Origin: a virus
Virus record (IMG/VR): IMGVR_UViG_3300003323_000451
Coordinates: 1 to 27,499 of that record
DNA length: 27,499 nt
Strand: one strand, 5' to 3'
Below, piece after piece: positions 19,876-27,499 of this stretch. Numbering within the stretch: position 1 is the first letter of the stretch; every line of letters begins with the position of its first letter. A model generated the notes under the pieces. It did no database searches, was not told the DNA's origin, and saw only the letters and a program-made list of their open reading frames with translations. Both the position numbers and the translations under genes were made by a program.

Positions 19876-20096
19876 CAGCTATACCCTGGAATCTTGTAAA
19901 TACCGCCGGAACTCGTTTGCACCGAGATGAAGATTGCGGGCTGCGACGAGTCGAATGTAATGGCGCCGGCCGTCGGGGCTGACGTGGAGGTCGCGGTGGC
20001 CTGCGGGAAGATATTCCCGAGCTTGGTGCTCAGGCCATTGATGGCCTGAACGCCGTTCTGCATTGCCGACAGGATTTGAGTAAGGGTCCCGGCCAT
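19875..20096 (-). CDS. Small tail-associated hypothetical protein
   Basis: This 73-residue protein begins MAGTLTQILSAMQNGVQAIN at ATG 20096, overlapping the previous stop (TGATG) and overlapping the next gene at its own end. The first half is an amphipathic helix; the second is beta-rich (AGAITFDSSQPAIFISVQTS, ending YKIPGY). Small proteins of this look lie between nozzle and fibre genes of podophages and may be a fibre-attachment or plug component. No family name can be given with confidence. Confidence 0.65.
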   Translation of the reverse strand: MAGTLTQILSAMQNGVQAINGLSTKLGNIFPQATATSTSAPTAGAITFDSSQPAIFISVQTSSGGIYKIPGYS

Positions 20097-22117
20097 CAGC
20101 GTCTTCCTGCTGGGGCCCAGCGATATTTCGCCCCACCGATACGCCAGAAAGACCCGACATCATTACTCTGAATGAGTATTGCCATGAATCGTCCCCTCAG
20201 TCGAGGATTGAGGAACTGGGTCGCCTGGGTGAACGTATACGGGCCGTAGCTTCGCGGCGTGTCGCCCATGTAGTCCACGGCTTTGAAGGTGATCTGGATC
20301 GAGGCCGTCTGTGCGCCGCTGTAGGTCCCGAACTTCATGTCCGGAAGGAACCAGTCGACGATGGCCAACTCATTGCCTTGCGCGATCGACCAATAGCCGC
20401 TCTCAAAAGAGGCGGTAATTGGCGACGTGACGTTGTTGTAGCCCTCCTCGTGCTGATAAATGTTGACCGTGTCGGCCCCGATCGGGTTGCCAAGCGCGGT
20501 CACATCAATCCAGGCATTTCGTCCGAGAACACCGTAATCCCACTCGCCCTCGCTGATGTTCAGCTTGACGTAGGAGTCGTTCTCCCCGTTGCCGTTCATC
20601 GACGGGAAGTACCATGTGATTTCGTTGAACGTGCTATTGGGCGCGCAGCAAATCTTTCCCTGGTTGGTGGTGTCCAGGTTCTGGAAGATGAAGTCCCAGA
20701 CCGTGCACGGAATGGGAGTGACTTCGCCGCCAGACAGACGGAAAAAGTTGTTCAGACCGCACCAATAGACGTCGCCGCCGATCTTCCCCGCCGCGTGTTT
20801 GCCGATAAGACCACAGCCATTGCCGACGCGCGTGAAGTTGAAAATCACGTCGCCGCCGACGTATTGCATCAGCCAAACGTCGACGTCGGTCCAGATCACG
20901 CCATAGCTCGGCGCCTGCAACCCGCCCATGATGATCGAACCGGTCGGAATGTGGAAACTGCCAGCAGCGGTCTGGCTCGTCACCGCGAAATTCGTGTAAT
21001 CGCCGGCATCTGACCAGCGCACTTCGAGCGGATCCTGCACGCCGGTCGACTGCGTCGAACGCCAGCACACCAGGATTTGCTGAGGCATCGAAATGAATAT
21101 GCCGCCGTTGAAGAACGGCGCGGTGGCGACGACGGCCGCCGTGGAAAATCCGCTGTCAGGCGCCCATGCGTAAATCGGTCCGTCTTCCGGACACGCAAGG
21201 AGCACCTCGCCCCAGTTGTCCATGGTCCAATCGGTCGCCGTGATCGGCGTGCCCTCGCCACCGATCGTCGGCGACCCCATGCCGTAGCCGCCGAGCCCGT
21301 AGCCGCCGATGCCGTAGCCCGATCCGCCGGATGGCGGACCAAGGGTGATGTAGTACACCACCTCCGCCTGGCCGCCGTTCATGGTCTGCGTATCGTTCGA
21401 AGTGGCTTGAGCCGGCGCAACGATCGTGTAGGCGGTGGAATCTATGATGGTCCGGGTTTGATAGCGGCCCTGGACCGTGAGTCCGCCAACGTTCGTCGGC
21501 GCGATATACGGCTCGAACAGGCCGTTGATGGCGGGATAGTTGTTGTTCGGCAGTTCGACCTCGATCGAGCCGCTATTCGCGGTCGTGGTGAAGATCGGAA
21601 GAATGCCGCTGCTCACAACCGTGGACGAGGAATCGCCCGACGACAGGATGGTGTAGGAGCTGGAGCCGCCGACCGTGTTGACCTGATAGGGTCCCTGGAT
21701 CAGCGTTCCGCCGACGGCCAATTGCGTGTTGAAGTAGGCCACATCGAACGTGGACAGGCTGCTGCCTGGGTCAACCACGGTCACGACATTGCTGCCGGAC
21801 GATATCGAAAAGTCCGGAGTGAAATCGCTGGTCCGGGTCTGCGGGGTCACATCCGAGAGCGAGCCGGCCGTGATGATGCCGAGCTGCCCAGTGGCGCCGA
21901 CCGCGACGTACTGCGTTCCAGTCGCACCCTGCCAAGCATGAATGGCGCGGATCGTCGAGGTGATCGTCAGCGGATAGTAGGAATCCCAGCCGCCAATCTT
22001 CTGGATGAGGCCGTCTTTGTAGCGGATCAAATTTGAAACCGACACGCCGGCTTCGTTCAGCGCTTTGGTGCGCTGAGTGTTGACGCCTGGCCGCAGAATG
22101 ACGGTGCCTGTCGGCAT
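20096..22117 (-). CDS. Probable tail nozzle / stabilisation protein
   Basis: This 673-residue protein starts MPTGTVILRPGVNTQRTKAL at ATG 22117, two bases after the TAA of the adaptor gene. The N-terminal LRPGVN...T...NEAGVS...NLIRYKDGLIQKIGGW pattern and the long beta-propeller-like body with repeated Gly/Trp/Asp blades (AIHAWQGATGTQYVAVGA, VIWTDVDVWLMQY, VYWCGLNNFFRLSGGEV) resemble P22 gp10-type packaged-DNA stabilisation and tail nozzle proteins. It would assemble below the adaptor ring and seal the channel through which DNA leaves. The C-terminus ends in beta strands and basic residues. Confidence 0.75.
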   Translation of the reverse strand: MPTGTVILRPGVNTQRTKALNEAGVSVSNLIRYKDGLIQKIGGWDSYYPLTITSTIRAIHAWQGATGTQYVAVGATGQLGIITAGSLSDVTPQTRTSDFTPDFSISSGSNVVTVVDPGSSLSTFDVAYFNTQLAVGGTLIQGPYQVNTVGGSSSYTILSSGDSSSTVVSSGILPIFTTTANSGSIEVELPNNNYPAINGLFEPYIAPTNVGGLTVQGRYQTRTIIDSTAYTIVAPAQATSNDTQTMNGGQAEVVYYITLGPPSGGSGYGIGGYGLGGYGMGSPTIGGEGTPITATDWTMDNWGEVLLACPEDGPIYAWAPDSGFSTAAVVATAPFFNGGIFISMPQQILVCWRSTQSTGVQDPLEVRWSDAGDYTNFAVTSQTAAGSFHIPTGSIIMGGLQAPSYGVIWTDVDVWLMQYVGGDVIFNFTRVGNGCGLIGKHAAGKIGGDVYWCGLNNFFRLSGGEVTPIPCTVWDFIFQNLDTTNQGKICCAPNSTFNEITWYFPSMNGNGENDSYVKLNISEGEWDYGVLGRNAWIDVTALGNPIGADTVNIYQHEEGYNNVTSPITASFESGYWSIAQGNELAIVDWFLPDMKFGTYSGAQTASIQITFKAVDYMGDTPRSYGPYTFTQATQFLNPRLRGRFMAILIQSNDVGSFWRIGGAKYRWAPAGRR

Positions 22118-22119
22118 TC

Positions 22120-22836
22120 TTACACCCTCGGCGGCGTCGCAACTGGCGACGGAGAAGCAGAGGTCCAGCCTTCGGACTCGAACTTCGCCCTGGCCTGCTC
22201 GACTGCGGCCGACTTGAACAGAATTTGATATTGGTTCTCCCACGACTGCCCCTGAGCAGGATTGTCGGCCTGCGCGCCGAAGTCGCGCTGATAGCCGGTC
22301 CCAAACACCATGGATGCCGCGATGAAGAGGTCCGGCACATACTGCGTCAGGATGGTCGACGAGTTTGACGCAGACAGGGACGCAGGGCGCTGGATTCCGA
22401 TGACCTCGGCGAAATACGGAGCATCCGGCGACGGGCCGAGAATGACCTGCGTGTTCGACGCCATGGCATAGTACGAAGGCGTTCCGGTTGCGCTTTGGCC
22501 CGAGGGATAAACGAGGTCGATCCACGACCGGTCCACAGCAATCAGCGGAACGCGGGTCCCGGCCGATGCTGCCGTGCCGGCCGGCGTGATGATGTTGATG
22601 TTGTCGGCCGTGATGAATGTTCCGACGCTGGTCGGAAGATTGAAGTTTCGATTCCCGCTGGACACCTGCGTGCTGGCATCCGTGGTCTGTGTGTAAAGCA
22701 GGTCTGCTTCTCGATAGATGCGCTGTTCGGCGTAGTCGATCATGCCCGGCAACATGATCTGGAAATTCGCGTCCGACGACGCGATGACCATCAGGTTCGA
22801 GATTTGCTGGACGTACGTGGTGTAGTTGAGAGCCAT
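22120..22836 (-). CDS. Phage adaptor protein (head-tail connector type)
   Basis: This 238-residue protein starts MALNYTTYVQQISNLMVIAS at ATG 22836, overlapping the previous stop; a GTG three bases earlier is also in frame. The pattern of an N-terminal helix, FQIMLPGMIDYAEQRIYREADL, a central beta domain (FITADNINIITP, VDRSWIDLVYP) and a C-terminal helical return (YQRDFGAQADNPAQGQSWEN) matches podophage adaptor proteins of the P22 gp4 / SU10 adaptor kind, which ring the portal and join it to the nozzle. The Ser/Pro tail is probably disordered. Two adaptor-like proteins occur in this operon. Confidence 0.75.
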   Translation of the reverse strand: MALNYTTYVQQISNLMVIASSDANFQIMLPGMIDYAEQRIYREADLLYTQTTDASTQVSSGNRNFNLPTSVGTFITADNINIITPAGTAASAGTRVPLIAVDRSWIDLVYPSGQSATGTPSYYAMASNTQVILGPSPDAPYFAEVIGIQRPASLSASNSSTILTQYVPDLFIAASMVFGTGYQRDFGAQADNPAQGQSWENQYQILFKSAAVEQARAKFESEGWTSASPSPVATPPRV

Positions 22837-23642
22837 CACGAAGACCCCGCGGTTGCGATTTCACCGATCTGCGCGACGTTAAATTGCAGCTGAGCAACGG
22901 TGACCGGATTGACCCCGTCGCCTTGGAAAGCGATGCGGTGAAACTGGTAGAGCGCGCCGGCGCAGTCGCCGCTGATCGTCTCGCCTGGCGTGCCCGCCGT
23001 GGCGCCGCTCGAAATCGTCGTCCATGCACCGTAGAGAGACGTGTTCGTTGGCGACCCCTGCACCACGTAGCTCGTGGCGGTCGTGCCGAGGAACGACCGG
23101 TCATTCGGCGCAACAGCGGTGAAGCTCGTCACCGAATAGCGCAGCACGGGCGGCATCAGACTCGACGGCATCGCCAAGTTGTCGACCCGGCCGGCCCAGT
23201 TCACGCCGATGTAGTTCTGATAGCTCGAATTGGAGATCGCATTTCCAGCCGACAGCCAAGACGGCTTGTTCAGGTTGGCGTCGAAGGCCGACGGGAGGCC
23301 TCCGTTGTTGGTCAGGTTGCCAATGAACGCACCATACTGCGGCAGCAGGAAGTTGCCGGTCACGCCGGTGCCTGAGCGCGGATTGTCGTCATGCACCGGG
23401 AACTCCGGGCGTGCGTTCTGGATCGGCACAGGGTCCGACGGCAGCACAATCGTGCGAAGCTGCTCCTGCGGCTGGTCATAGCACGTCGGGCAGACGAGCA
23501 GGCGAATGTTCTGCAGCCGCGGACCTTGCCACTGGTACTGGAAGCGCAGTTGCGCGTGGTTGTAAAGCTCGTAGCAGCGATCGCAGACCGCCCATGCCTG
23601 CGGATTGGTGCGACTGACCCTGGCATGTCCATGCGGCCTCAT
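22836..23642 (-). CDS. Virion-region protein with N-terminal zinc ribbon
   Basis: This 268-residue protein starts at ATG 23642 with an ATGA overlap. The N-terminal 85 residues have Cys20-x-x-Cys23 and Cys51-x-x-Cys54, flanking LRFQYQWQGPRLQNIRLLVC, then DQPQEQLRTIVLPSDPVPIQN and RPEFP, a pattern I recall from podophage structural regions. The C-terminal part is beta-rich with Gly/Ser/Asn loops (YGAWTTISSGATAGTPGETI) and looks like a carbohydrate-binding or structural sandwich. Likely virion-associated; function not known. Confidence 0.7.
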   Translation of the reverse strand: MRPHGHARVSRTNPQAWAVCDRCYELYNHAQLRFQYQWQGPRLQNIRLLVCPTCYDQPQEQLRTIVLPSDPVPIQNARPEFPVHDDNPRSGTGVTGNFLLPQYGAFIGNLTNNGGLPSAFDANLNKPSWLSAGNAISNSSYQNYIGVNWAGRVDNLAMPSSLMPPVLRYSVTSFTAVAPNDRSFLGTTATSYVVQGSPTNTSLYGAWTTISSGATAGTPGETISGDCAGALYQFHRIAFQGDGVNPVTVAQLQFNVAQIGEIATAGSS

Positions 23643-24352
23643 GATCGGAAATACCCCGATAGGCCTGGACTTATGTAGAGCGCGACGTTCTCGGTGTCCT
23701 GGGTCGCAGCGATGCGCCACGCCTCGTCGGCATCCATCTTGCGCTTGTCTTCGAGCGTCGGGGCGTAGATGCGCGCGAGCCGATGTGCGAGCCCCGCGAC
23801 GATGGCGTCGAGCCACAGCGCCGGCACCTCGATGTTCAGGCCATTCGGCATCTTGGCGTCTTGCAGCAACCTGACGCGGTAGTAGTAGCAGGTGTACGGA
23901 CCGTTCCCGTCCGGCGTCGGATAGAACGTGAGGGTCGGCGAGATGAGCCGATCGAACCAGAACTGGTTCGGAAATTGCTGCGTGGTCTTGTTCGGGATCG
24001 CCGCATATTCGGTGCGGCTGATCGCGAAGATCATGCGGTCATTGGTCGCCGTGCCGGAGCCCGTGCGGATGTACGCGTCGGTGATCATCGCGGTTTCGGC
24101 CGGGACCGAGTACGTCGCTTGGCCCTGCACCAACGGCAGGCTCTGCAAATCCACCGTCCAAAGGTTCGGTTGCAAGTTTGCGATGCGCGCCTGCAGCAGG
24201 TTCAACTCCATGGTCGCTTGCTGCAGATGCGCCGGCGTCAGCTCGGTCGGCCGCACCTGGATGCGCTGAAACGCGGCTAGCACTATCTCGCCGCCGGATG
24301 GCGCGAAGTTGTAGGAGCCGCTGTACGATTGCGTCGTCGGGAACAGCGTCAT
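23639..24352 (-). CDS. P22 gp4-like tail accessory / adaptor protein
   Basis: This 237-residue protein starts MTLFPTTQSYSGSYNFAPSG at ATG 24352, overlapping the previous stop (ATGA). It contains EIVLAAFQRIQVRPTELTPAH, then ATMELNLLQARIANLQPNLW, a central beta part (LPLVQGQATYSVPAETAMI) and LTFYPTPDGNGPYTCYYYRV followed by a helix, features of the P22 gp4 tail accessory family. These proteins bind the portal ring after DNA packaging and help hold DNA in. The C-terminal segment (LEDKRKMDADEAWRIAATQD) is helical. Together with the second adaptor-like protein it supports a podovirus tail. Confidence 0.75.
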   Translation of the reverse strand: MTLFPTTQSYSGSYNFAPSGGEIVLAAFQRIQVRPTELTPAHLQQATMELNLLQARIANLQPNLWTVDLQSLPLVQGQATYSVPAETAMITDAYIRTGSGTATNDRMIFAISRTEYAAIPNKTTQQFPNQFWFDRLISPTLTFYPTPDGNGPYTCYYYRVRLLQDAKMPNGLNIEVPALWLDAIVAGLAHRLARIYAPTLEDKRKMDADEAWRIAATQDTENVALYISPGLSGYFRS

Positions 24353-24663
24353 GTGGCCTGCCTCTCGATCACGCGGATTTGCCCAGTCGCCTGCGTATCC
24401 GCGCTGCCCGCCATGGTCGCGATCCACGTCGCCGTGCCGAGCGCCGCAGACGTGGACGACCATGTTCCGGTGAAGAACGAATTGTTGTTGGTGAGGCTGA
24501 CCGTGTCGGTCTGCGTCGTGTTCGACGTGTTGGTGTAGGTGATCGTCAGCGTGCCGGACGACGGCACCGTGATGTTCCCCGAGGAGTCCAGAAACTCCAC
24601 GGCAAAGCTCGCGCTATTGCCCTGCTCGATGTTGATCGGTCCGGAATTGTAAACGGTCGTCAT
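24349..24663 (-). CDS. Small beta-sandwich-like virion protein
   Basis: This 104-residue protein starts MTTVYNSGPINIEQGNSASF at ATG 24663, coupled by overlap to both neighbours. It is rich in Ser, Thr, Asn and Val with alternating strands (SFAVEFLDSSGNITVP, TLTITYTNTSNTTQTDTVSL, split), like an Ig-type or jelly-roll domain. Probably a surface or tail-decorating protein. No specific family is recognised. Confidence 0.65.
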   Translation of the reverse strand: MTTVYNSGPINIEQGNSASFAVEFLDSSGNITVPSSGTLTITYTNTSNTTQTDTVSLTNNNSFFTGTWSSTSAALGTATWIATMAGSADTQATGQIRVIERQAT

Positions 24664-25238
24664 CAGTGCTCCCGGATGCTCACAGGATCGCCGCCAACAC
24701 GAACCTCTACGATGGACACTCGCGCGCCGGTCCCAGCGGTGGTCGTGCCGCTCGACTCGTAGACGTTCACCGCGCCCAGGAACTCGTCGCCGTTGATTTC
24801 GAAGGCGTCGAGCACGGCGAAGACGCTCGGGGTCGGAATGACACGCGGCGGCATTTCGAAGAAGCGCTGCTCGCTCGGCTCGATCCGCTTTTTGAAACGC
24901 TTCGGCTCCGAAAACGGCTCGAACCACCGCGACATCAGCTTGTCGATGCCGACCTGCGCGAGCGGATCGGCGATATAAAACTGCTGCAATGCTGGCCGAA
25001 GTCGCGTGTTGAACCGTTTGGGCTCCGACAGCGGCGCGAACCACTTTGACGGCAACGTGGTCTCGACGAACTGCGTCCAGCCCCACGCTAGGGATGGCGC
25101 CATCGCCGCAGTCTTGATGCGTCGGAAGCGAACTGGCTCAGCAAGCGGCTCAAGCCATTTGTCGATCGAAACCGTCTCGGCTCCGGTAAAGACCGGCTCT
25201 ACCTGCACCGGATACTGGATGGTGTGAAGGCGATCCAT
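24663..25238 (-). CDS. Virion-region protein with three W-x-P-x-x-EP-x-RF repeats
   Basis: This 191-residue protein starts MDRLHTIQYPVQVEPVFTGA at ATG 25238, overlapping the glycine-rich gene stop (TGATG). Three imperfect repeats of about 38 residues begin with KWLEPLAEPVRF, KWFAPLSEPKRF and RWFEPFSEPKRF (Trp28, Trp66, Trp105), each followed by a basic segment, the last two ending in QQFY and QRFF. After residue 135 comes a separate beta domain that ends VSIVEVRVGG. The repeats probably form short extended or hairpin units binding a repeated partner. I recall similar repeats in Rhizobiales phage proteins but know no function. Confidence 0.7.
   Translation of the reverse strand: MDRLHTIQYPVQVEPVFTGAETVSIDKWLEPLAEPVRFRRIKTAAMAPSLAWGWTQFVETTLPSKWFAPLSEPKRFNTRLRPALQQFYIADPLAQVGIDKLMSRWFEPFSEPKRFKKRIEPSEQRFFEMPPRVIPTPSVFAVLDAFEINGDEFLGAVNVYESSGTTTAGTGARVSIVEVRVGGDPVSIREH
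24855..25166 (-). repeat. Three tandem protein repeats (coding)
   Basis: Residues 25-128 of the 191-residue protein hold three copies of the W(L/F)xP(L/F)xEPxRF unit spaced 38 and 39 residues apart. The spacing is regular while the linking residues differ, so the repeats are old and kept by selection, not a recent DNA duplication. Confidence 0.7.
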
Positions 25239-26488
25239 CAGTACCCCACCATCCTGACCTGAAGACTGCGGATGCCGTGGGTCGACGTCACCACCCCTGG
25301 AATGATCAGTGGGTTGTAGGTGACGACGATGATCCCTTGCGCCGCGTTGCCGCTGGTCGCGCCCCCGACACCTGACGCGCCGCCGCCGCCGGCGCCGCCG
25401 TAATTCCCCGCGGTCGCTCCTTGGCCGTCCGCGCCGGAGTTTGTGCCACCACCACCGCCACCACCGCCGGCGCCGTGCGATGCATCCCAATCGGTCCCAG
25501 CGCCGCCTTGGCCACCGTTTGCGGCCGCGCCACCACCACCGCCGCCGCGACCATTGCCGCCGGACGTGCCGCCGATGCCTACCGTGCCGCCGGAACCGCC
25601 CGTGCCGGTGCCGCCCGCGTTCTGACCGCCATCGCCGCCCGTGGTCGAGCTCGCCGGACTGCCACCCGCTTGCGCGGTGCCGGCGCCGCCGCCGCCGGCA
25701 CCACCGCCACCACCGCCGCCTTCCGCAACGACACTGCCCGTCGGCGAGCCGCCATTTCCGCCTGCGGAGTTGGGACCGCCCGCGCCGCCGCCGCCACCGC
25801 CGCCGCGGTTGGTCGCGGTGGTGGTGCCAGAGCCGCCGTTGTTTCCGAAATTCCCCGTACCGACGCTGTAGCCGCCGCTGCCGCCGGTGCCGCCGGCACC
25901 ATTGACCACGCCGCCGCCGCCGCCGCGCGCGCCGCAAGCCTGTCCCGCTGCCGGGAAGGCTGCCGAGTTGAACCACGCATCCTTGCCCGCAGTGGCGCTC
26001 GGCGTTGCCGCCGCCTCGAGCCGGTACGCGACGCTGGCCCCTTGGGCGATGCCGGTCAGGTTGACGCTCTTGCGATACTCCCCGCCGCCGCCGCCAGACG
26101 CCCCGTTCGCGGCCGCCCCAGGCGTAGGCGTGCTTCCACCACCGCCGATGATCTCGACCGTGTTCGAGTCGCTCCAGTCCGACGGCGCCGTCCAGGATTG
26201 ATTTGACGCGGATGTGCTGGTCAGGAAGGTGACGCTGGCGAAATCGTACGTCAGCCCTTCGAACGGCAGCCCGAGCACATGCAAAAGCGCAGCGTCGGCT
26301 TCTTCGCGGTCGTCAAACCAGCGGCGCCAAGCGAGGTGTCCATCGGAGAGCCGCGCCGTGAGCCGCCAGCGCGTCTGGTTTTCGGTCTGGTTCAGGCCGG
26401 AACGCTGTGAAGGGGCCATCCAGGCGGACGGCCGAACCGGCAGGAGAATCCTACCGCGGGGTGCGTCGCGCTCCGGCAGAATGATCAC
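25238..26488 (-). CDS. Glycine-rich tail adhesin-like protein
   Basis: This 416-residue protein starts at GTG 26488 with GAGGATG upstream. The first 110 residues form a mixed domain with many Arg and Trp (LTARLSDGHLAWRRWFDDRE) leading into beta strands. From about residue 114 to 395 it is dominated by runs of Gly alternating with Ala, Ser, Asn and Thr, with runs of up to nine Gly. It ends in strands (GIIVVTYNPLIIP, HGIRSLQVRMVGY). Such Gly runs form polyglycine-II helices in phage adhesins like gp38 of S16-type phages. Likely a fibre tip or receptor-binding part. Confidence 0.75.
   Translation of the reverse strand: MIILPERDAPRGRILLPVRPSAWMAPSQRSGLNQTENQTRWRLTARLSDGHLAWRRWFDDREEADAALLHVLGLPFEGLTYDFASVTFLTSTSASNQSWTAPSDWSDSNTVEIIGGGGSTPTPGAAANGASGGGGGEYRKSVNLTGIAQGASVAYRLEAAATPSATAGKDAWFNSAAFPAAGQACGARGGGGGVVNGAGGTGGSGGYSVGTGNFGNNGGSGTTTATNRGGGGGGGAGGPNSAGGNGGSPTGSVVAEGGGGGGGAGGGGAGTAQAGGSPASSTTGGDGGQNAGGTGTGGSGGTVGIGGTSGGNGRGGGGGGAAANGGQGGAGTDWDASHGAGGGGGGGGTNSGADGQGATAGNYGGAGGGGASGVGGATSGNAAQGIIVVTYNPLIIPGVVTSTHGIRSLQVRMVGY
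25304..26143 (-). repeat. Glycine-rich repeat region (coding)
   Basis: The middle two thirds of the adhesin-like gene consist of degenerate GGC/GGN codon runs separated by short variable loops. On the plus strand this reads as GCC/ACC-rich tracts and produces long Pro- and Ala-rich open frames that are not genes. Such tracts can slip in replication or be misassembled, so exact length should be treated with care. Confidence 0.7.
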
Positions 26489-26500
26489 GGCCAGACATCC

Positions 26501-26806
26501 TCAAAGCCCGTAAGAACGCAACGCCATGTCGCGCTTCTCCATGGCCTCCAGCTTCTTCTCCAGCGGGTCGCACCGGCCGGACGGAATGCACCCCGGGCAG
26601 ATCGGCTTCATGCACTGGCGGCACAGGCCGCCGAGATCTTCGGGCCGTTGCCGTGGCTTGACATGGACCACGCGACCGCAATGCCCACAGCCGAACGTGT
26701 CGACCTCGTGAACACCACTCGGCAGAGTCTCGCAGCGCAGACGGTCGAAGTTGACCGTCACTGCCTCCGGGCTGGTCAGAACGGCATAGCCGTGCGGACT
26801 GCGCAT
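26501..26806 (-). CDS. Multi-Cys zinc-binding-like protein
   Basis: This 101-residue protein starts MRSPHGYAVLTSPEAVTVNF at ATG 26806, overlapping the previous stop (TGATG). It has CGHCGRVVHV (residues 40-49) and CRQCMKPICPGC (62-73), six Cys in three CxxC pairs plus a His, followed by SGRCDPLEKKLEAMEKR, a charged helix. This suggests two zinc sites. Its place between structural genes is unusual for a regulator and suggests a virion or assembly role. Family unknown. Confidence 0.7.
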   Translation of the reverse strand: MRSPHGYAVLTSPEAVTVNFDRLRCETLPSGVHEVDTFGCGHCGRVVHVKPRQRPEDLGGLCRQCMKPICPGCIPSGRCDPLEKKLEAMEKRDMALRSYGL

Positions 26807-27351
26807 CAGTCGCTCAGCATGACGGTCCCGGTGGCGGTGCTGGTGTAGCCGCCGGACCGCGTGCGCAGCGCCAGACCGTTGCCGGCCGTCGCCGAGGAGA
26901 CCGCCGGGAACACTAGTTCGGACCCGGGCGCCGCGACCCAGCGATAGGAGGCGCGCTGGTTGACGCCGACGTACCAGAGCTCGGTGACCGCCGTGATGCC
27001 GACCTCGGCCGTGCTGTTGATGGTGGCGGCCCAGGTGAAGCCGGTGTTGTCGCCCGGATCGAGGCAGAAGTTGCTCGACAGCGAACTGACCAGCGTGTTG
27101 ACAATGCCTGAGGGGGTGGTGCCGAGCGTGATGCGCGCGACGTCCCATTCCATGTAGTTGTCGGCCGGCGTGCCGTTGGTGCCGACCAGGATGTCGTACA
27201 TCTTGCCGCGCTGGTAATAGCCGGCACCGTTGGTGGCGCTCGTGGCGGATGAGTTGCCGAGCGCTATCAGCGTCTTGTAGGTCGACGCAACGGCCTGCTG
27301 CACGTTGCCACCGCCGATCGCGGTGGAATTGGCGATGCCAAAGTTAGCCAT
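26806..27351 (-). CDS. Probable virion structural protein, beta-rich
   Basis: This 181-residue protein starts MANFGIANSTAIGGGNVQQA at ATG 27351 with AAGGGGA upstream. It continues with a short helix (AVASTYKTLIALGNSS) then beta-rich segments (GKMYDILVGTNGTPADNYME, ARITLGTTPSG, VTELWYVGVNQRASYRWVAA). It resembles head decoration or minor capsid/tail proteins seen upstream of adaptor genes in podophages. No family is recognised with confidence. Confidence 0.65.
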   Translation of the reverse strand: MANFGIANSTAIGGGNVQQAVASTYKTLIALGNSSATSATNGAGYYQRGKMYDILVGTNGTPADNYMEWDVARITLGTTPSGIVNTLVSSLSSNFCLDPGDNTGFTWAATINSTAEVGITAVTELWYVGVNQRASYRWVAAPGSELVFPAVSSATAGNGLALRTRSGGYTSTATGTVMLSD

Positions 27352-27384
27352 CGGTTGGTCCCCTTTCGATGGTTGCCGCCAGCA

Positions 27385-27499
27385 TCAGTTGTGCAGGTCG
27401 CCCTTGGCGCCGCCCCAAATGTTGATGACGTAGTCCAAATCTTCGTCCGCGCCGCGGAGGTACGTGCGCTGCTCGTTGAGTTGGGCGAGCTGCTGATCG
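27385..27499 (-). CDS. 3' end of a further late gene (partial)
   Basis: The minus strand reads DQQLAQLNEQRTYLRGADED, then LDYVINIWGGAKGDLHN, and stops with TGA at 27387-27385. The start lies beyond the window edge. The visible part is a charged helix with a short Trp-containing end. It is in the same direction as the virion operon, 33 bases before the next start. No family can be given. Confidence 0.55.
   Translation of the reverse strand, partial: DQQLAQLNEQRTYLRGADEDLDYVINIWGGAKGDLHN

Noticed and set aside
25421-26206. Long Ala-, Pro- and Arg-rich open frames on the plus strand
   Set aside because: They are produced by the GGN codon repeats of the glycine-rich adhesin gene read on the other strand.
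1-27499. tRNA or other structured RNA genes
   Set aside because: No cloverleaf with a convincing T-loop (GGTTCRA with matching acceptor stem) was noticed by eye, but this was not a systematic scan; running tRNAscan-SE would decide.

Overview
The window is a stretch of a tailed bacteriophage or prophage genome (Caudoviricetes), most likely with a short-tailed, podovirus-type virion. The host is probably a high-GC alphaproteobacterium such as a member of the Rhizobiales (Hyphomicrobiales). The phage identity rests on the run of virion-type proteins, the endolysin/spanin group, and dozens of short, tightly packed or overlapping genes. The host guess rests on base composition and on general resemblance of several proteins to Rhizobiales phage proteins, and is inference. 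No terminase, portal, capsid, DNA polymerase or integrase is visible; these would lie outside the window.

Layout. (1) Bases 1-7716, plus strand: about 25 small, mostly unrecognised early/middle-type genes, many linked by ATGA or TGATG stop-start overlaps. Recognisable members are a DUF3850 (ASCH/PUA-like) protein, a MazG-like nucleotide pyrophosphohydrolase lacking one expected metal-binding Asp, a MESH1/SpoT-like HD hydrolase, a DUF4326 protein, several Cys-pair (zinc-ribbon-like) mini-proteins, and a left-handed beta-helix acyltransferase at the end. One small zinc-finger-like gene (6854-7024) is interrupted by an in-frame amber codon. (2) Bases 7721-9291, minus strand: a serine-acetyltransferase-like beta-helix enzyme, a one-helix membrane peptide and a SAM methyltransferase. 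The group has its own candidate promoter just after a candidate intrinsic terminator, which looks like an inserted 'moron' unit. It is convergent with region 1. (3) Bases 9355-11311, minus strand: lysis genes, comprising a membrane/coiled-coil protein, an overlapping membrane-protein/lipoprotein (spanin-like) pair, a GH24 endolysin with an unusual membrane-spanning tail, and a small secreted protein. (4) Bases 11308-12267: a PseB-type UDP-GlcNAc 4,6-dehydratase joined to the lysis genes by a GTGA overlap. (5) Bases 12390-27499, minus strand: the late virion operon. It holds two large ejection/internal-virion-type proteins, a GNAT acetyltransferase, tail fibre, tail nozzle-like protein, two adaptor-like proteins, Cys-pair proteins, a three-repeat protein and a glycine-rich adhesin-like protein.

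How the genes may work together. Read in transcription order (right to left), the late operon goes from tail assembly and adhesion proteins to ejection proteins, then PseB, then lysis. Four carbohydrate- or metabolite-modifying enzymes (acyltransferase, SAT-like acetyltransferase, methyltransferase, PseB) surround the lysis block. Together they suggest remodelling of a host surface glycan or diversion of UDP-GlcNAc late in infection. This combined system is the most interesting hypothesis in the window, but substrate and function are not shown by sequence. A second theme is early nucleotide/alarmone control by the HD hydrolase and the MazG-like protein.
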